This document shows, piece by piece, positions 18,366 to 28,143 of a DNA stretch of 64,000 nucleotides (positions are counted from its first letter, which is position 1; the number at the start of each line of letters is the position of its first letter). Location of the stretch: positions 86,265 through 150,264 of the forward strand of contig JACMRL010000033.1 in assembly GCA_014376435.1 (NCBI GenBank). The letters run 5' to 3'. Made by a program: the position numbers and the translations under genes. A model generated the notes under the pieces. It searched no databases. It was not told where the DNA came from and worked only from the letters and a program-made list of their open reading frames with translations. Source of the stretch: Bdellovibrio sp. (GTDB lineage: Bacteria; Bdellovibrionota; Bdellovibrionia; Bdellovibrionales; Bdellovibrionaceae).

Positions 18366-19242
18366 AATCGTAACACGTAAAGCTGATAACTCGCGGGTTG
18401 CTGTACTTTTGTGCAGATATGCTCGTCGCATTATGCGGATGTAAGCTTTCTTGATGCTCGCAAAGCACGTGAAAACCTAAAACTTCTTTTTGTTGGTTTA
18501 GTAGATTTGCAAGCTTTCTAACTGCATCTTCGCAAAACATCAGGTTTTGCGCATTTAAACGGGCAAACTCCATCTCATCAATTTTTTTAACCGTGGTTTG
18601 CACGGGTGTACCTAAAATATTTTCCGCAGATACAATGAACTGCTCAACAGCATTTTGAGAAAAATTTTGTAACTGCAGGCGAATCTGCGCCCGGCTGCGC
18701 TGGGCATGTGGCGTCGCGGGAAAACGTTCAAACATTTTCCCGTTTGTTTCGTGATGAATGACTTCCATTGAAACTCCCGCCGATTGCGGACAAGTGCTGG
18801 AGTAAAGAATTTCAAATTGCAGCCAAGTTTGGAATTTATTTTTATCTTGTTCAAAAATAAATTGCACTGGGTACTGGCGAAATCCCGGCAAATTTGATTT
18901 TAAAGAAAGTGTTTGTCGTGGCCACTGCAAACTTAATTTTGCCGAACTAAAATCACTAATTCCCGCTTGCGAATCAAGACAATCACGTGTGAATTTTTGC
19001 ATCATCTGGCTTGAAAAATTTTGATTTAATATTTGCGATTGTTGTAATTGATAAAGTCGCGACATATGAATACCACGATTATTTTCAGCTAAGCTTACCC
19101 CAATGTCTAAAGACATTGGCACAGCTAGCTGCACACCCGCTTGCCCGATCAAGACAGCGGACTGAATTTGCGTCATTCCGACCCAATCAAGGTGCTGATA
19201 TTGCTGAGATTTTTCTAACATTACGTCAGGTAATACCTTCAT
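18364..19242 (-). CDS. folE2: GTP cyclohydrolase FolE2 (type IB)
   Basis: A 292-residue GCYH-IB enzyme, converting GTP to dihydroneopterin triphosphate for folate and queuosine synthesis without needing zinc. Marks: N-terminal LPDV, RGIHMSRLYQL near residue 54, the catalytic-cysteine region STCPQSAGVS near residue 150, and the TPHAQRSRAQI block near residue 178 with the conserved His. It precedes fur on the same strand with an 76-bp gap holding the Fur-type palindrome. FolE2 is classically the zinc-limitation replacement of FolE1, so metal-dependent regulation fits the neighbourhood. Confidence 0.88.
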   Translation of the reverse strand: MKVLPDVMLEKSQQYQHLDWVGMTQIQSAVLIGQAGVQLAVPMSLDIGVSLAENNRGIHMSRLYQLQQSQILNQNFSSQMMQKFTRDCLDSQAGISDFSSAKLSLQWPRQTLSLKSNLPGFRQYPVQFIFEQDKNKFQTWLQFEILYSSTCPQSAGVSMEVIHHETNGKMFERFPATPHAQRSRAQIRLQLQNFSQNAVEQFIVSAENILGTPVQTTVKKIDEMEFARLNAQNLMFCEDAVRKLANLLNQQKEVLGFHVLCEHQESLHPHNATSISAQKYSNPRVISFTCYD

Positions 19243-19344
19243 CGGGCTTGGTATATCAAAAAAAACGATAAAACGTAAGGACTATTGTCGGGCCACGCAT
19301 CTGATTAGTTTATAGCGAAGAGGTGCCGCGCTATACTATCACAG

Positions 19345-20916
19345 ATGTTGGAATCACCGAAAAAACGACTGCTATTCATTAAATCTCCCCTTCATAATTT
19401 GAAGGCGATCGAAACCTTTTTAAGTAGACGTAATTATGAAGTAATTATTGAAACAGATATTAAAGAAGGTTTAGTAAAAGTGATCGAACTTCAGGCCGAG
19501 TTTGTTTTCATTGCGCTTGATCATACGAATCCTCAAATTATGTCGGTGCCGAAAATTCTTGCGCAGTCGACGTTGGCTTACGTTATTCCGTACGTGCAAA
19601 CAAATTCTAAAGAAGCCATTCGCAAGTTAGAATTCAGTGGATTTTCTCATAAAATCTATCCGCCATTATCGGGACCCGCGATTGAAAGATTAGTTTTAAA
19701 ATTACTCAAAGAGTCAGGCCTAGGAGCTGATTCCGAAGCCAAACAAAAACGTGGCACGGGTCAAAAATCAAAAGAAGAAATGATTCAGATTAAATCTAAA
19801 ATTTTAGAAAGTCTGGATAAAGAAAATACCAATAGCCAAGACGCCGAGATCGCGAATAATGGTGTCTTGATTCAAAAAGGGACGCGTGGAGAACTTTTAA
19901 AAAGCAAAAATAAAGAACTTCAGCGGTTAACAAAAAATATTCTTTCGGAAAACCATAAAGAACAATTAAAAAACAATTTCAATGATAAAGTTCGTTCAAG
20001 CCTAGAAGATATGATTGAGACCTATAAAGATTTTTCGGGCGAAACTGAAAAATCCGGAGTCGCGGTTGATCTGGAGAAATCTTTAACTGATTCGATCGCG
20101 CCGCATTTAAAAGATTCAAGTTTGAACTTAAAAACCTTCGTCAGCAAACAAAGTCAATCGGCAGATTCAAGCTTTCAAGAAATCGAGCAATCAACAAACT
20201 CATCCATAAACAGCGGTTTAAGTCCAAAAATTTTAACTAATTCTGTACGCGATTTAATTGGCAATGCTCCTGAAGAATCTAGCCTTGGCCACGCGGAGGC
20301 ACCTACCGCTAATCGCTTTAAACAAAACCACAACATTTGTAATAACGTTTACTGTTTAACCGTGCAAAGCTCGGCTTGGTGCGGATACCTGGTGGTGTAC
20401 TCAGATTGCCAGATTGATTTTTCAACTTCGCAAAGTTTATTTAAAGACTGGTTAACGGGTAATCTCGATCATTTAACAGATCTAGAAGATACGGAACAAT
20501 TTGAAATTGAAATTGCCCACGCCGATTTTAAATCATGGGCTAAAGAAAATGCCGATCATTATGAATCAGTGGGTTCAGAAAACAACGAGATTCTTTTAAG
20601 CTTTTTTTCGATCGATCCCCGCTCGCTGATAATTGACATGAATGAAAGCGAATTGATTGAAATTCCTTTGCAAATCATTCCGGTCGACAAAGAATTAACG
20701 TTTAGTGTTTATCTGCATTTGCCGGAGAATAAAAAATATTTACTTTATACCCGTACCAAGCAGGCACTTAGTTCTTCGCAACAAAGAAGACTGACCGATA
20801 AAAATATTGATAAACTTTATACTCCGCAAGAATTTGAAAAAGAATATCGTAAACTCATCGCTGAAAATCACTTAAATCAACTTTTTGATTCAATTAAAAG
20901 TGATAAACCGGCATGA
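19345..20916 (+). CDS. Signalling-type protein with degenerate receiver and HD-GYP-associated domain
   Basis: A 523-residue cytoplasmic protein. Residues 1-130 have the alternating strand/helix pattern of a response-regulator receiver (KRLLFIKSPLHNLKAIETFL, then a QAEFVFIALDHTNP strand and HKIYPPLSGPAIERLV), but without the full acidic pocket. A charged, helical, low-complexity linker follows. The last ~90 residues (FSVYLHLPENKKYLLYTR ... NIDKLYTPQEFEKEY) resemble the domain found N-terminal to HD-GYP/PilZ modules. No output enzyme is visible. Its stop overlaps the maf start (ATGA), so it leads a maf-cdd operon. Function unknown. Confidence 0.68.
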   Translation: MLESPKKRLLFIKSPLHNLKAIETFLSRRNYEVIIETDIKEGLVKVIELQAEFVFIALDHTNPQIMSVPKILAQSTLAYVIPYVQTNSKEAIRKLEFSGFSHKIYPPLSGPAIERLVLKLLKESGLGADSEAKQKRGTGQKSKEEMIQIKSKILESLDKENTNSQDAEIANNGVLIQKGTRGELLKSKNKELQRLTKNILSENHKEQLKNNFNDKVRSSLEDMIETYKDFSGETEKSGVAVDLEKSLTDSIAPHLKDSSLNLKTFVSKQSQSADSSFQEIEQSTNSSINSGLSPKILTNSVRDLIGNAPEESSLGHAEAPTANRFKQNHNICNNVYCLTVQSSAWCGYLVVYSDCQIDFSTSQSLFKDWLTGNLDHLTDLEDTEQFEIEIAHADFKSWAKENADHYESVGSENNEILLSFFSIDPRSLIIDMNESELIEIPLQIIPVDKELTFSVYLHLPENKKYLLYTRTKQALSSSQQRRLTDKNIDKLYTPQEFEKEYRKLIAENHLNQLFDSIKSDKPA

Positions 20917-21503
20917 AGAAAATCGTCCTAGCCAGCACTTCGATTTATCGTAAAATATTGCTAGAGAAAATGGGCTTAGAATTCTCTACAGAAAAACCTA
21001 CGTTCGATGAGGACGCTGCAAAAATTCAGCTGTTAAAAAATAATAAATCTCCTTTAGAAATTGCCGAAGCTCTCTCAAAGGGCAAAGCCCAATCGATTGT
21101 TGCCGAGGGGAAGCTGATTATTGCCGGAGACCAAATTGTAAACCTAAACGGACAAATGATCGGTAAAGCGGGCTCGCAAGATAAAGCTCACCAGCAATTA
21201 CAACAGATGAACGGTCAGCGCCACGAATTGATTACCGCGGTTACTCTACGGACCAGCGAGAAAATAATTCACTTGAACCATATCACGCAGCTTTTTATGA
21301 AAAATTTAAGCGATAACGAATTGAAAAATTATTTAAAAAAAGATGCACCCTTCGATTCTGCGGGTAGTTACAAAATTGAAGAAAGTGGATTACTACTTTT
21401 TGATAAAATTGAAACTGATGATTTTTCAGCGATTCAAGGGTTACCCCTGATCTGGATCTCACAACAACTTAAAGGAATGGGATATGAACTCTTTAAAAGA
21501 TAA
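20913..21503 (+). CDS. maf: Maf/YceF-family nucleotide pyrophosphatase
   Basis: A 196-residue house-cleaning pyrophosphatase that hydrolyses non-canonical nucleoside triphosphates. The N-terminal LASTSIYRKILLEKMGL is the Maf substrate loop; GDQ near residue 70 and SAGSYKIEESG near residue 149 are family blocks. The tail (DFSAIQGLPLIWISQQL) is closest to the YceF type, which prefers m7GTP. It overlaps the upstream gene by 4 nt and the downstream cdd by 20 nt, so translation is coupled across the three genes. Confidence 0.88.
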   Translation: MKKIVLASTSIYRKILLEKMGLEFSTEKPTFDEDAAKIQLLKNNKSPLEIAEALSKGKAQSIVAEGKLIIAGDQIVNLNGQMIGKAGSQDKAHQQLQQMNGQRHELITAVTLRTSEKIIHLNHITQLFMKNLSDNELKNYLKKDAPFDSAGSYKIEESGLLLFDKIETDDFSAIQGLPLIWISQQLKGMGYELFKR

Positions 21504-21897
21504 GCTTAATCAAGATGCGCGCATGGCTTTACAGTTTTCTTACTCGCCCTACTCACAGAAAAAAATTGGCGCAAGTTTAGTATTAACAAATGGAAAAACT
21601 TATTCGGGATGTAATATTGAAAATGCATCTTACGGGGGCACAGTCTGCGCCGAGCGCGTGGCCATTTGGAAAGCATTTAGTGAAAACGAATCTTCGGAAA
21701 AAATAACTGAGATCGTCGTTGCCAGTGATGAAACTGAACCTTGGCCACCTTGCGGTTTTTGTCGTCAAGTCATTGCAGAATTTGCCACACCCGAAACTTT
21801 AATTAGATTAGTTAATTTAGAACAAAAAGAAGTTAGCTACAAATTCAAAGACCTCTTTCCAGAGGCCTTTAAACCAGAACATTTACTTAAGAAGTAA
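21484..21897 (+). CDS. cdd: Cytidine deaminase
   Basis: A 137-residue tetrameric-type cytidine deaminase of pyrimidine salvage. Zinc and catalytic residues are in CAERVAIWKA (Cys, Glu) and PPCGFCRQVIAEF (two Cys); SYSPYSQKKIGASL and GCNIENASYGGTVC are the usual substrate-binding blocks. It overlaps maf by 20 nt. For a predator feeding on prey nucleotides a salvage role is natural, though that is inference. Confidence 0.94.
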   Translation: MNSLKDKLNQDARMALQFSYSPYSQKKIGASLVLTNGKTYSGCNIENASYGGTVCAERVAIWKAFSENESSEKITEIVVASDETEPWPPCGFCRQVIAEFATPETLIRLVNLEQKEVSYKFKDLFPEAFKPEHLLKK

Positions 21898-21904
21898 GTT
21901 TCAT

Positions 21905-23425
21905 TTACTCGGCTTGCACTAAAGCAGAGTTTGTCTCAACTTTTGCAGATTTTTTGAAATTCTCGACCCAAGAGCGGTAAGCCTCCGTGGATTTTTGTTT
22001 TTCTTGCAGCTCTTCCTGTTGAGCCTTCACGACAGTATTTTCCATTTTTGCATCTTTCAAACGTACAACGTACTGAGTATCGCCTTCACGGATCAACTTT
22101 TTTGCGGTTGGTTCAGCCTTCGTTAGCTGTAATGCGGCCTTCATCACTTGATTTGAGTTAATCACCGGTACCGCTTCAGCGGCGATATCGAAAAAGCCCG
22201 TCTCTTTCCATTTCATATTGTTCTTTGTTAAAGTTTGCATCGCTTCGTTTGTTTTTCCAGCGGCTACTTCAGTTTCAATGGTTTTAATGAAAGTAGCATA
22301 CTCTTCATTTGCGATCATTTTTTTAGCGATAGCAAACTTTGATTTTTCAAAATCAGCTTTAGCAAAAGATTTTTTCTCAGTTACTTTAATAATGTGAAAA
22401 CCAAAAGATGATTTTACCAAATCAGAGATTTTCCCAACTGGAAGATTAAAAGCGGCTTCTTCAAATTCTTTAACCATGCGTCCGCGTGTAAAAAATCCTA
22501 AATCCCCTTTTTTAGCCTTAGAACCTGGATCATCGCTGACTTCCGCCGCTACTTTTCCAAAATCTTCTTTTTGTACCCGCTGTAATGCAGCTTCAGCTTT
22601 GGCTTTAGCGGCGGCTTCGTTGCCCGCGTCAGACTTGATTAAAATGTGTGAAGCCTTAATTTCTTCTTTAGTTTCAAATTCTGCCGAATTTGTTTTGAAA
22701 TATTCTTCAACCTTTTTCGCAAATGCAGGATCTGCTAATTGAGCGCTAACGTTCGCCGCAGTTACATCATGAGTTTTTACATATTCGGCTTGGTTTAAAG
22801 CGATATACTCAATATTTAATTTAGCTGAATGAAGTTCTTTTTCAGCTAATTTTTGCAAATCACTCACGTTCATTGAAGTTTCGAATAACTGACGTGACCT
22901 TTGATTTTTGATGTCTTGGCGCAATTTGTTTTCGAATTCACCCGGAGTTAGATGGTTTGCCTCAAGGATTGATTTATAGGCATCAGATTGAAAGGCTCCG
23001 TCACGTTTAAAGTAAGGAAGCTCTTGTGTGATCATATGACGAATTTCAGCATCTGTTGCGTAGATGCCTTCTTTTTCCGCAGCCTGTGCGCCTAGAGCTT
23101 TGCTAACCAATGAGTTCATTGCTTCACCGCGCAGAAGTGATCTTTGTGCGGTCATATCGAATTGGCCACCGAATAGTTGTCCGTAATATTGAGCTAAACG
23201 ATTTTCTTCGTCTTGGAAATCTTTGATCGAAATAATTTCACCGTTCACTTCAGCGGCTTGCCCCATCGCACCGCCACCCTTATGGCGACCCGTCAAGTCA
23301 GATAACACGAATACTAACACGATCATCCCGAAAAGTAAGAAAGCCACAATACTACGAGTGGAAACACCCTTTTCTGCCAAGCCTTTTTTAATATCGTCGA
23401 TCATATTCGAATTTGTTTTTTTCAC
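21905..23425 (-). CDS. ppiD: PpiD/SurA-type periplasmic folding chaperone (peptidyl-prolyl isomerase)
   Basis: A 506-residue membrane-anchored chaperone: short cytoplasmic N-terminus, one transmembrane helix ([16 protein letters not shown], residues 27-42), a SurA-N-like helical domain, then a parvulin domain around residues 255-355 ([14 protein letters not shown] ... [20 protein letters not shown] ... [10 protein letters not shown]). PpiD helps outer-membrane and periplasmic proteins fold as they leave the Sec translocon. Length is somewhat below E. coli PpiD (623). Divergent from mreC. Confidence 0.86.
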   Translation of the reverse strand: MKKTNSNMIDDIKKGLAEKGVSTRSIVAFLLFGMIVLVFVLSDLTGRHKGGGAMGQAAEVNGEIISIKDFQDEENRLAQYYGQLFGGQFDMTAQRSLLRGEAMNSLVSKALGAQAAEKEGIYATDAEIRHMITQELPYFKRDGAFQSDAYKSILEANHLTPGEFENKLRQDIKNQRSRQLFETSMNVSDLQKLAEKELHSAKLNIEYIALNQAEYVKTHDVTAANVSAQLADPAFAKKVEEYFKTNSAEFETKEEIKASHILIKSDAGNEAAAKAKAEAALQRVQKEDFGKVAAEVSDDPGSKAKKGDLGFFTRGRMVKEFEEAAFNLPVGKISDLVKSSFGFHIIKVTEKKSFAKADFEKSKFAIAKKMIANEEYATFIKTIETEVAAGKTNEAMQTLTKNNMKWKETGFFDIAAEAVPVINSNQVMKAALQLTKAEPTAKKLIREGDTQYVVRLKDAKMENTVVKAQQEELQEKQKSTEAYRSWVENFKKSAKVETNSALVQAE

Positions 23426-23585
23426 GATGAGCTCCTTCGTCGGTCAATTTTAAGACTCTTTATGACCTCACGAATTGAATCTCTTTTCAAGAAAATATTT
23501 ACGCTTAGTTCTCGGTCAAAAAAATCTGCAAACTGAGCTTGAAATTCGTTCTTTATTTGCTATCGTTTTAAGGAAGAGGCCCTCA

Positions 23586-24470
23586 TTGAATTTTCTTAAT
23601 TTTAATATTCGAAAAGCATTTATATTACTTTTGGTTTTATCCTTACCTTTGATCTCAATTAACATGGAGCAAAAAAAGGTTCAAAATACGTGGTTCACAG
23701 AGCCATTCAGCTTCTTAGCCGAAAGTACTCAAGCTGTTTTTGCCAACCTAAGCCGCGGTGTGCGCTCAACAACGGGCGAGTACTTGAATCTTTTGAATAT
23801 CAAAATCCGTAATACTAATTTGCAAAAAGAAAATGACGAACTAAAAACTCGTCTGAATCAAATGACCGAAAGCCAAAATGAGCTTGAAAGATTACGCACA
23901 CTGCTAGACTTTCAAAAAAATACGAAAATGGATTTAGTTCCGGCGCAAGTCATTGGCCGCGATTTAGTCCCTGATCATAATACGATCACCATTAATAAAG
24001 GCACAAAGCATGGCCTGAAAGCGGGCCAGGCAGTTTTAACCGTGTCTGGCGCCGTTGGTTATATTTTTAAGCCCCAATACTTTACATCTCATGTGATGCT
24101 AGTAACAGACCGTTACTCAGTGGTCGACGCACTTATTCAAAAAACGCGCGCGCACGGCATCGTTGAAGGCAAGTCTCCGGAATTATGCGTTTTACAATAT
24201 GTAGAACGTACCGAAGACGTTAAGCCGGGTGATTTAATCGTCACGGGCGGTTTAGATAATATTTTTCCGAAAGGCTTTCCATTAGGAGTTGTAACGAATG
24301 TAGAGCGTAAAACAAAAAGCGCTTCGCTAATTATTGATTTGAAACCCGTCGTCGATGCAAACAAAGTGGAAGAAGTATTTATTGTAAAGCATGCCGCCTT
24401 GGAAGACTTCTTGCAGAAAGCAACTGACGTAAGCGCCGTTGAAACTACGAAACCTAGTGCTTCCAAATGA
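23586..24470 (+). CDS. mreC: Rod-shape-determining protein MreC
   Basis: A roughly 294-residue MreC, the periplasmic scaffold of the elongasome. It has a short N-terminus, one membrane helix (AFILLLVLSLPLISI), a coiled coil with heptads (KENDELKTRLNQMTESQ) and a beta-rich C-terminal part (DLVPAQVIGRDLVPDHNTITI, then GYIFKP). The start is placed at TTG 23586 because AAGGAAGAGG at 23570-23579 is a strong ribosome site; a longer frame from TTG 23475 adds 37 residues not expected in MreC. First gene of mreC-mreD-mrdA-rodA; mreB is not in the window. Confidence 0.88.
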   Translation: MNFLNFNIRKAFILLLVLSLPLISINMEQKKVQNTWFTEPFSFLAESTQAVFANLSRGVRSTTGEYLNLLNIKIRNTNLQKENDELKTRLNQMTESQNELERLRTLLDFQKNTKMDLVPAQVIGRDLVPDHNTITINKGTKHGLKAGQAVLTVSGAVGYIFKPQYFTSHVMLVTDRYSVVDALIQKTRAHGIVEGKSPELCVLQYVERTEDVKPGDLIVTGGLDNIFPKGFPLGVVTNVERKTKSASLIIDLKPVVDANKVEEVFIVKHAALEDFLQKATDVSAVETTKPSASK

Positions 24471-25018
24471 CAACGCTTCGCCTACGATTCTATTTCAAAA
24501 TTTTCGTTTTCACGCTTTTCTTTTTTCTGGCTTGTGGATTCGAAACAAGCTTCTGGCCACATTTGATTCCGTGGATTCCGGGACCGCAAATTTGGCTGTT
24601 AATGATTCTGTTTTTTACCTTAAAGTGGTCCCCATTGTTTACTATTTTCTATATTTATTTTTTAGGATTCTGCTTAACCCGCTTTTCGCATTTACCGCTA
24701 AAAATGGTTTGGTCGACATTGTTAATTACTTTCAGTATTTTGTGGCTGATTAAAAACCGCGTGCAGATGTCGGGAGTTTTTTCGTTTATCTTATTTTGTT
24801 TGGGTGGCAGTTTTGTTTTTCAAATCAGCTATATTGTTTTATCTCATACGATCGAGCGCGTTCCGACTTCTATCATGTTTACGGATCGACTTTTACAAAT
24901 TTTAGTAAACTTCATTTTTAGCTACCCACTTTATTTTATTCTACAGTGGTGCGATGAATCTTTATTTAAGAAAAATGACTGGTCACGCTCACCTGAGAAA
25001 CCAGAGATGGAATCATGA
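24467..25018 (+). CDS. mreD: Rod-shape-determining protein MreD
   Basis: A 183-residue membrane protein with five or six hydrophobic segments, overlapping mreC by 4 nt and mrdA by 4 nt. MreD sequences are poorly conserved, so the call rests mainly on its position between mreC and mrdA, size and topology. Confidence 0.82.
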   Translation: MTTLRLRFYFKIFVFTLFFFLACGFETSFWPHLIPWIPGPQIWLLMILFFTLKWSPLFTIFYIYFLGFCLTRFSHLPLKMVWSTLLITFSILWLIKNRVQMSGVFSFILFCLGGSFVFQISYIVLSHTIERVPTSIMFTDRLLQILVNFIFSYPLYFILQWCDESLFKKNDWSRSPEKPEMES

Positions 25019-26997
25019 GCGAATACATCAGTAACCCAGATGAAGCCCGCGAGTTTCAAAGCCGGTATAAAAATTTATCTATTTTTATCGTGGTCACAAT
25101 CGGTATTTTTATTTTGCGCCTCGCGTGGTTACAAGTAGTTCAAGGAACCGAGCTTCGTCAGTTTTCAGAGAAAAATCGAATTAAGCAAAATAAAATTGCG
25201 GCTCCACGTGGTTTGATTTTGGACCGTGATGGAAAAGCACTTGTTGAAAACTTACCCGGCTTCGAAGTTGTGATTTCTCCTCAGTATATTGAAAATATGC
25301 GAGACTTAGCCGAAGTAGTCGGCCCGGTTTTGGGTTTAGAGCCGACGAAGGTCATTGAAAAAATTCAAAAAAACAAAAGAGTGAACGGCCCCTTTGCCCT
25401 GATTCGCTTAAAAGATAATTTATCCCGCGAAGAAGTATTTCGCTTAAAACGAGTACGTCTTGATACTCCAGGCTTAGAAATTCGCGAGTCTATTTTACGT
25501 CATTACCCGTTAGTTGAAAATGGCGCGCAGCTGTTTGGTTACGTCGGAGAAATTTCAAAAAACGAAATCTCAAAGCTAAATGAAAAATATCGTAACGAAA
25601 TCACTTTCGAACAAGGTGATAGCGTCGGAAAAAGCGGTCTAGAAGAGTATCTCGAAAGAAAAGTTCGTGGTACCGATGGAGTAAGTTATATTCAAGTGGA
25701 TGCTCACGGACGTGAAACTGTTACCGAAATTCCGAATATTTACGGCGAGAAGATTAAAGATTTAGATTCTATTCACGGCAACAGTGCTTTTTTAACCATT
25801 GATCGCGATATTCAAGAAGCGGCTTACAAGTCTTTTACTGGTCTGAATCGTATTGGCGCTTTAGTCGCGATGAAAAGTAACGGCGAAATTTTGGCCTGGA
25901 TGAATGCTCCATCATTTGATCCCAATATTTTCGCAGCCGATATTCCAACAAAAATTTGGAATAAATTAACCAGCGATCCATTTAAGCCCTTACGCAATAA
26001 AGTAATTCAAGATCATTTTTTTCCCGGATCAACGTTTAAACCTTTGGTGGCGGTGGCCGCCTTACAAGATAAAGTGATTACCGATAAAACGCAGTTAAAT
26101 GCACCTGGAAAATTTTATTTCGGCGGCCGCTGGTACCATAATCATAATAAAAATGGTGAAGGCTTAATTACCGTTTACGATGCGCTGGAGCGCAGCAGTA
26201 ACGTTTTCTTTTATCAATTAGGTATTAAGCTGGGCGTTGATAAAATGTATAATTACATTAGCTTATTAGGTTTAGGTCAGCGCACCCAAATTGAAATGGC
26301 CCGCGAAGCTCCGGGACGCCTACCAAATTCAGCGTGGAAAAAATCAATCCGCGGTGAAGAATGGCAACCTGGCGAAAATTTAAGTACGGCAATCGGTCAA
26401 GGTTACGTAACGGTTACTCCGCTGCAACTTGCTTTGGCCTACAATACCATCGCTACCGAAGGTAAAGTTGTAAAACCATTCATTGTTAAAAAAGTGGTCG
26501 ATCACGACGGTAAAATTTTGTTCGAACGATTTCCCGAAGTTGTTCGTGATGTGACTTTAACTCAGCCCAATGGTTATAAAATTGATCCGGAAACTTTTCG
26601 TATCGTAAAAGAAGCTTTACGCCGGGTTTCAAATGGCGCACGTGGAACTGCAAAAAATTTAAAAATTCCGGGCGTGCAAATGGCCGGCAAAACCGGAACC
26701 GCCCAGGTGATGAGCTTCACCGCTGATCAAATTTATTCTAAGTGCGAAAATCGTCCAATACATATGCGCCATCATGGTTGGTTTGTTGCCTGGGCGCCTT
26801 GGGATAAGCCAGAAATTACAGTGGCCGTACTGGCACAGCACAGTTGTCACGGAAATCCTGGCGCCGCTCCGATCGTGCGTGATGTAATCGAGGCTTATTT
26901 TAAAAAGTATCATCCAGAAATTATTGCCGATGCGCTTAAGCGCGGTGAAAAAAAACCAGTACAACTTATTCATGTTGAAAGCGGAGGGGCAGACTAA
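25015..26997 (+). CDS. mrdA: Penicillin-binding protein 2 (elongasome transpeptidase)
   Basis: A 660-residue class B PBP that cross-links side-wall peptidoglycan. One N-terminal membrane anchor (LSIFIVVTIGIFILRLAWL), the RGLILDRDG block of the pedestal domain near residue 61, then the transpeptidase with GSTFKPL (SxxK, Ser nucleophile near residue 341), SSN near residue 395 and KTGTAQV near residue 563. It overlaps mreD by 4 nt and ends one base into the rodA start. Confidence 0.95.
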   Translation: MSEYISNPDEAREFQSRYKNLSIFIVVTIGIFILRLAWLQVVQGTELRQFSEKNRIKQNKIAAPRGLILDRDGKALVENLPGFEVVISPQYIENMRDLAEVVGPVLGLEPTKVIEKIQKNKRVNGPFALIRLKDNLSREEVFRLKRVRLDTPGLEIRESILRHYPLVENGAQLFGYVGEISKNEISKLNEKYRNEITFEQGDSVGKSGLEEYLERKVRGTDGVSYIQVDAHGRETVTEIPNIYGEKIKDLDSIHGNSAFLTIDRDIQEAAYKSFTGLNRIGALVAMKSNGEILAWMNAPSFDPNIFAADIPTKIWNKLTSDPFKPLRNKVIQDHFFPGSTFKPLVAVAALQDKVITDKTQLNAPGKFYFGGRWYHNHNKNGEGLITVYDALERSSNVFFYQLGIKLGVDKMYNYISLLGLGQRTQIEMAREAPGRLPNSAWKKSIRGEEWQPGENLSTAIGQGYVTVTPLQLALAYNTIATEGKVVKPFIVKKVVDHDGKILFERFPEVVRDVTLTQPNGYKIDPETFRIVKEALRRVSNGARGTAKNLKIPGVQMAGKTGTAQVMSFTADQIYSKCENRPIHMRHHGWFVAWAPWDKPEITVAVLAQHSCHGNPGAAPIVRDVIEAYFKKYHPEIIADALKRGEKKPVQLIHVESGGAD

Positions 26998-28124
26998 TGG
27001 CTTTGCGTGGACTGCATGTAAACGAAAGAAACTTTTTAAATCGTATTGATATACGCCTGATTTTATTAATTTTTTGCTTAAACGTAATTGGGCTTTTTAA
27101 TTTATACAGCGCGACTCACGGGCCTCATTCCAACGCAGTTGAATCTTTATTTGTTCAACAAATTGTTTGGCTACTTGGCGGATGGACGATCTTTTTTATT
27201 TTAACTTTCATGGATTACATGTGGGTGAATAAACTGGTGTGGATTATTTATACATTGAATGTGGGTGCGCTCGTCTATACCGATTTCAAAGGTAAAGTTG
27301 TTCTGGGCGGACAGCGCTGGATTGATTTACATTTCTTCCGCTACCAACCCTCAGAAACAATGAAGTTATGTATTATTCTTATTTTGGCCCGAATTTTACT
27401 GAATCGAAACTCGATGGGTCGCGGAATGGGGCTGCGCGAATTATTCTTACCCGTGTTACTGATTATTATTCCATTTGCCCTAACCGTTAAACAGCCCGAT
27501 CTAGGAACCGCGATGATGCTGATGTTCATCGGCGGCACCATGCTGTTTTTTGTGAAAATTCGCAAAAGTATTTTAGCTTTTATTATTATGACGGCGATGA
27601 TCGCCCTACCGGTTGCGTGGAAATACGGTTTAAAAGATTACCAAAAAAATCGCGTCTTAACTTTTTTAACTCCAGATCAAGATCCTCAAGGTACTGGCTA
27701 CAATTCGATTCAATCTAGAATTGCCGTGGGTTCCGGAAAATTTTTCGGCAAGGGTTTTCGTATGGGAACCCAGTCACAACTTGAATTTTTACCCGAGCGA
27801 CACACCGATTTTATTTATTCCGTTTTATCAGAAGAGTGGGGCTTCGTCGGCAGTTTAATTGTTTTATTTACCTTCGCTTTTTTATTCAAAATCTGTTTCG
27901 AGATTGGCTTACAAGCCAGGGATAAGTACGGTGCCCTGGTAACCATTGGAGTAACGGCCTACATCTTCTGGCATATGTTCGTAAATATCGGAATGGTGAT
28001 CGGCGTTTTACCAATCGTGGGCGTGCCACTTCCACTGCTGAGTTACGGTGGATCCGGAATGTTAACCACGATGGCGGGCTTAGGCTTGGTTTCTAGTATT
28101 GCTTACCGTCGTTATTTATTCTAA
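26997..28124 (+). CDS. rodA: Peptidoglycan glycosyltransferase RodA (SEDS family)
   Basis: A 375-residue polytopic SEDS protein that polymerises lipid II with PBP2. Visible SEDS marks are RYQPSETMKL near residue 114 and KQPDLGTAM near residue 163, the ERHTDFIYSVLSEEWGF block near residue 263 and the PLLSYGGSG segment near the C-terminus. Its ATG overlaps the mrdA stop by one base (TAATG). Last gene of the cell-shape operon proper. Confidence 0.94.
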   Translation: MALRGLHVNERNFLNRIDIRLILLIFCLNVIGLFNLYSATHGPHSNAVESLFVQQIVWLLGGWTIFFILTFMDYMWVNKLVWIIYTLNVGALVYTDFKGKVVLGGQRWIDLHFFRYQPSETMKLCIILILARILLNRNSMGRGMGLRELFLPVLLIIIPFALTVKQPDLGTAMMLMFIGGTMLFFVKIRKSILAFIIMTAMIALPVAWKYGLKDYQKNRVLTFLTPDQDPQGTGYNSIQSRIAVGSGKFFGKGFRMGTQSQLEFLPERHTDFIYSVLSEEWGFVGSLIVLFTFAFLFKICFEIGLQARDKYGALVTIGVTAYIFWHMFVNIGMVIGVLPIVGVPLPLLSYGGSGMLTTMAGLGLVSSIAYRRYLF

Positions 28125-28143
28125 ACCCAAAGGAGACTTTATT

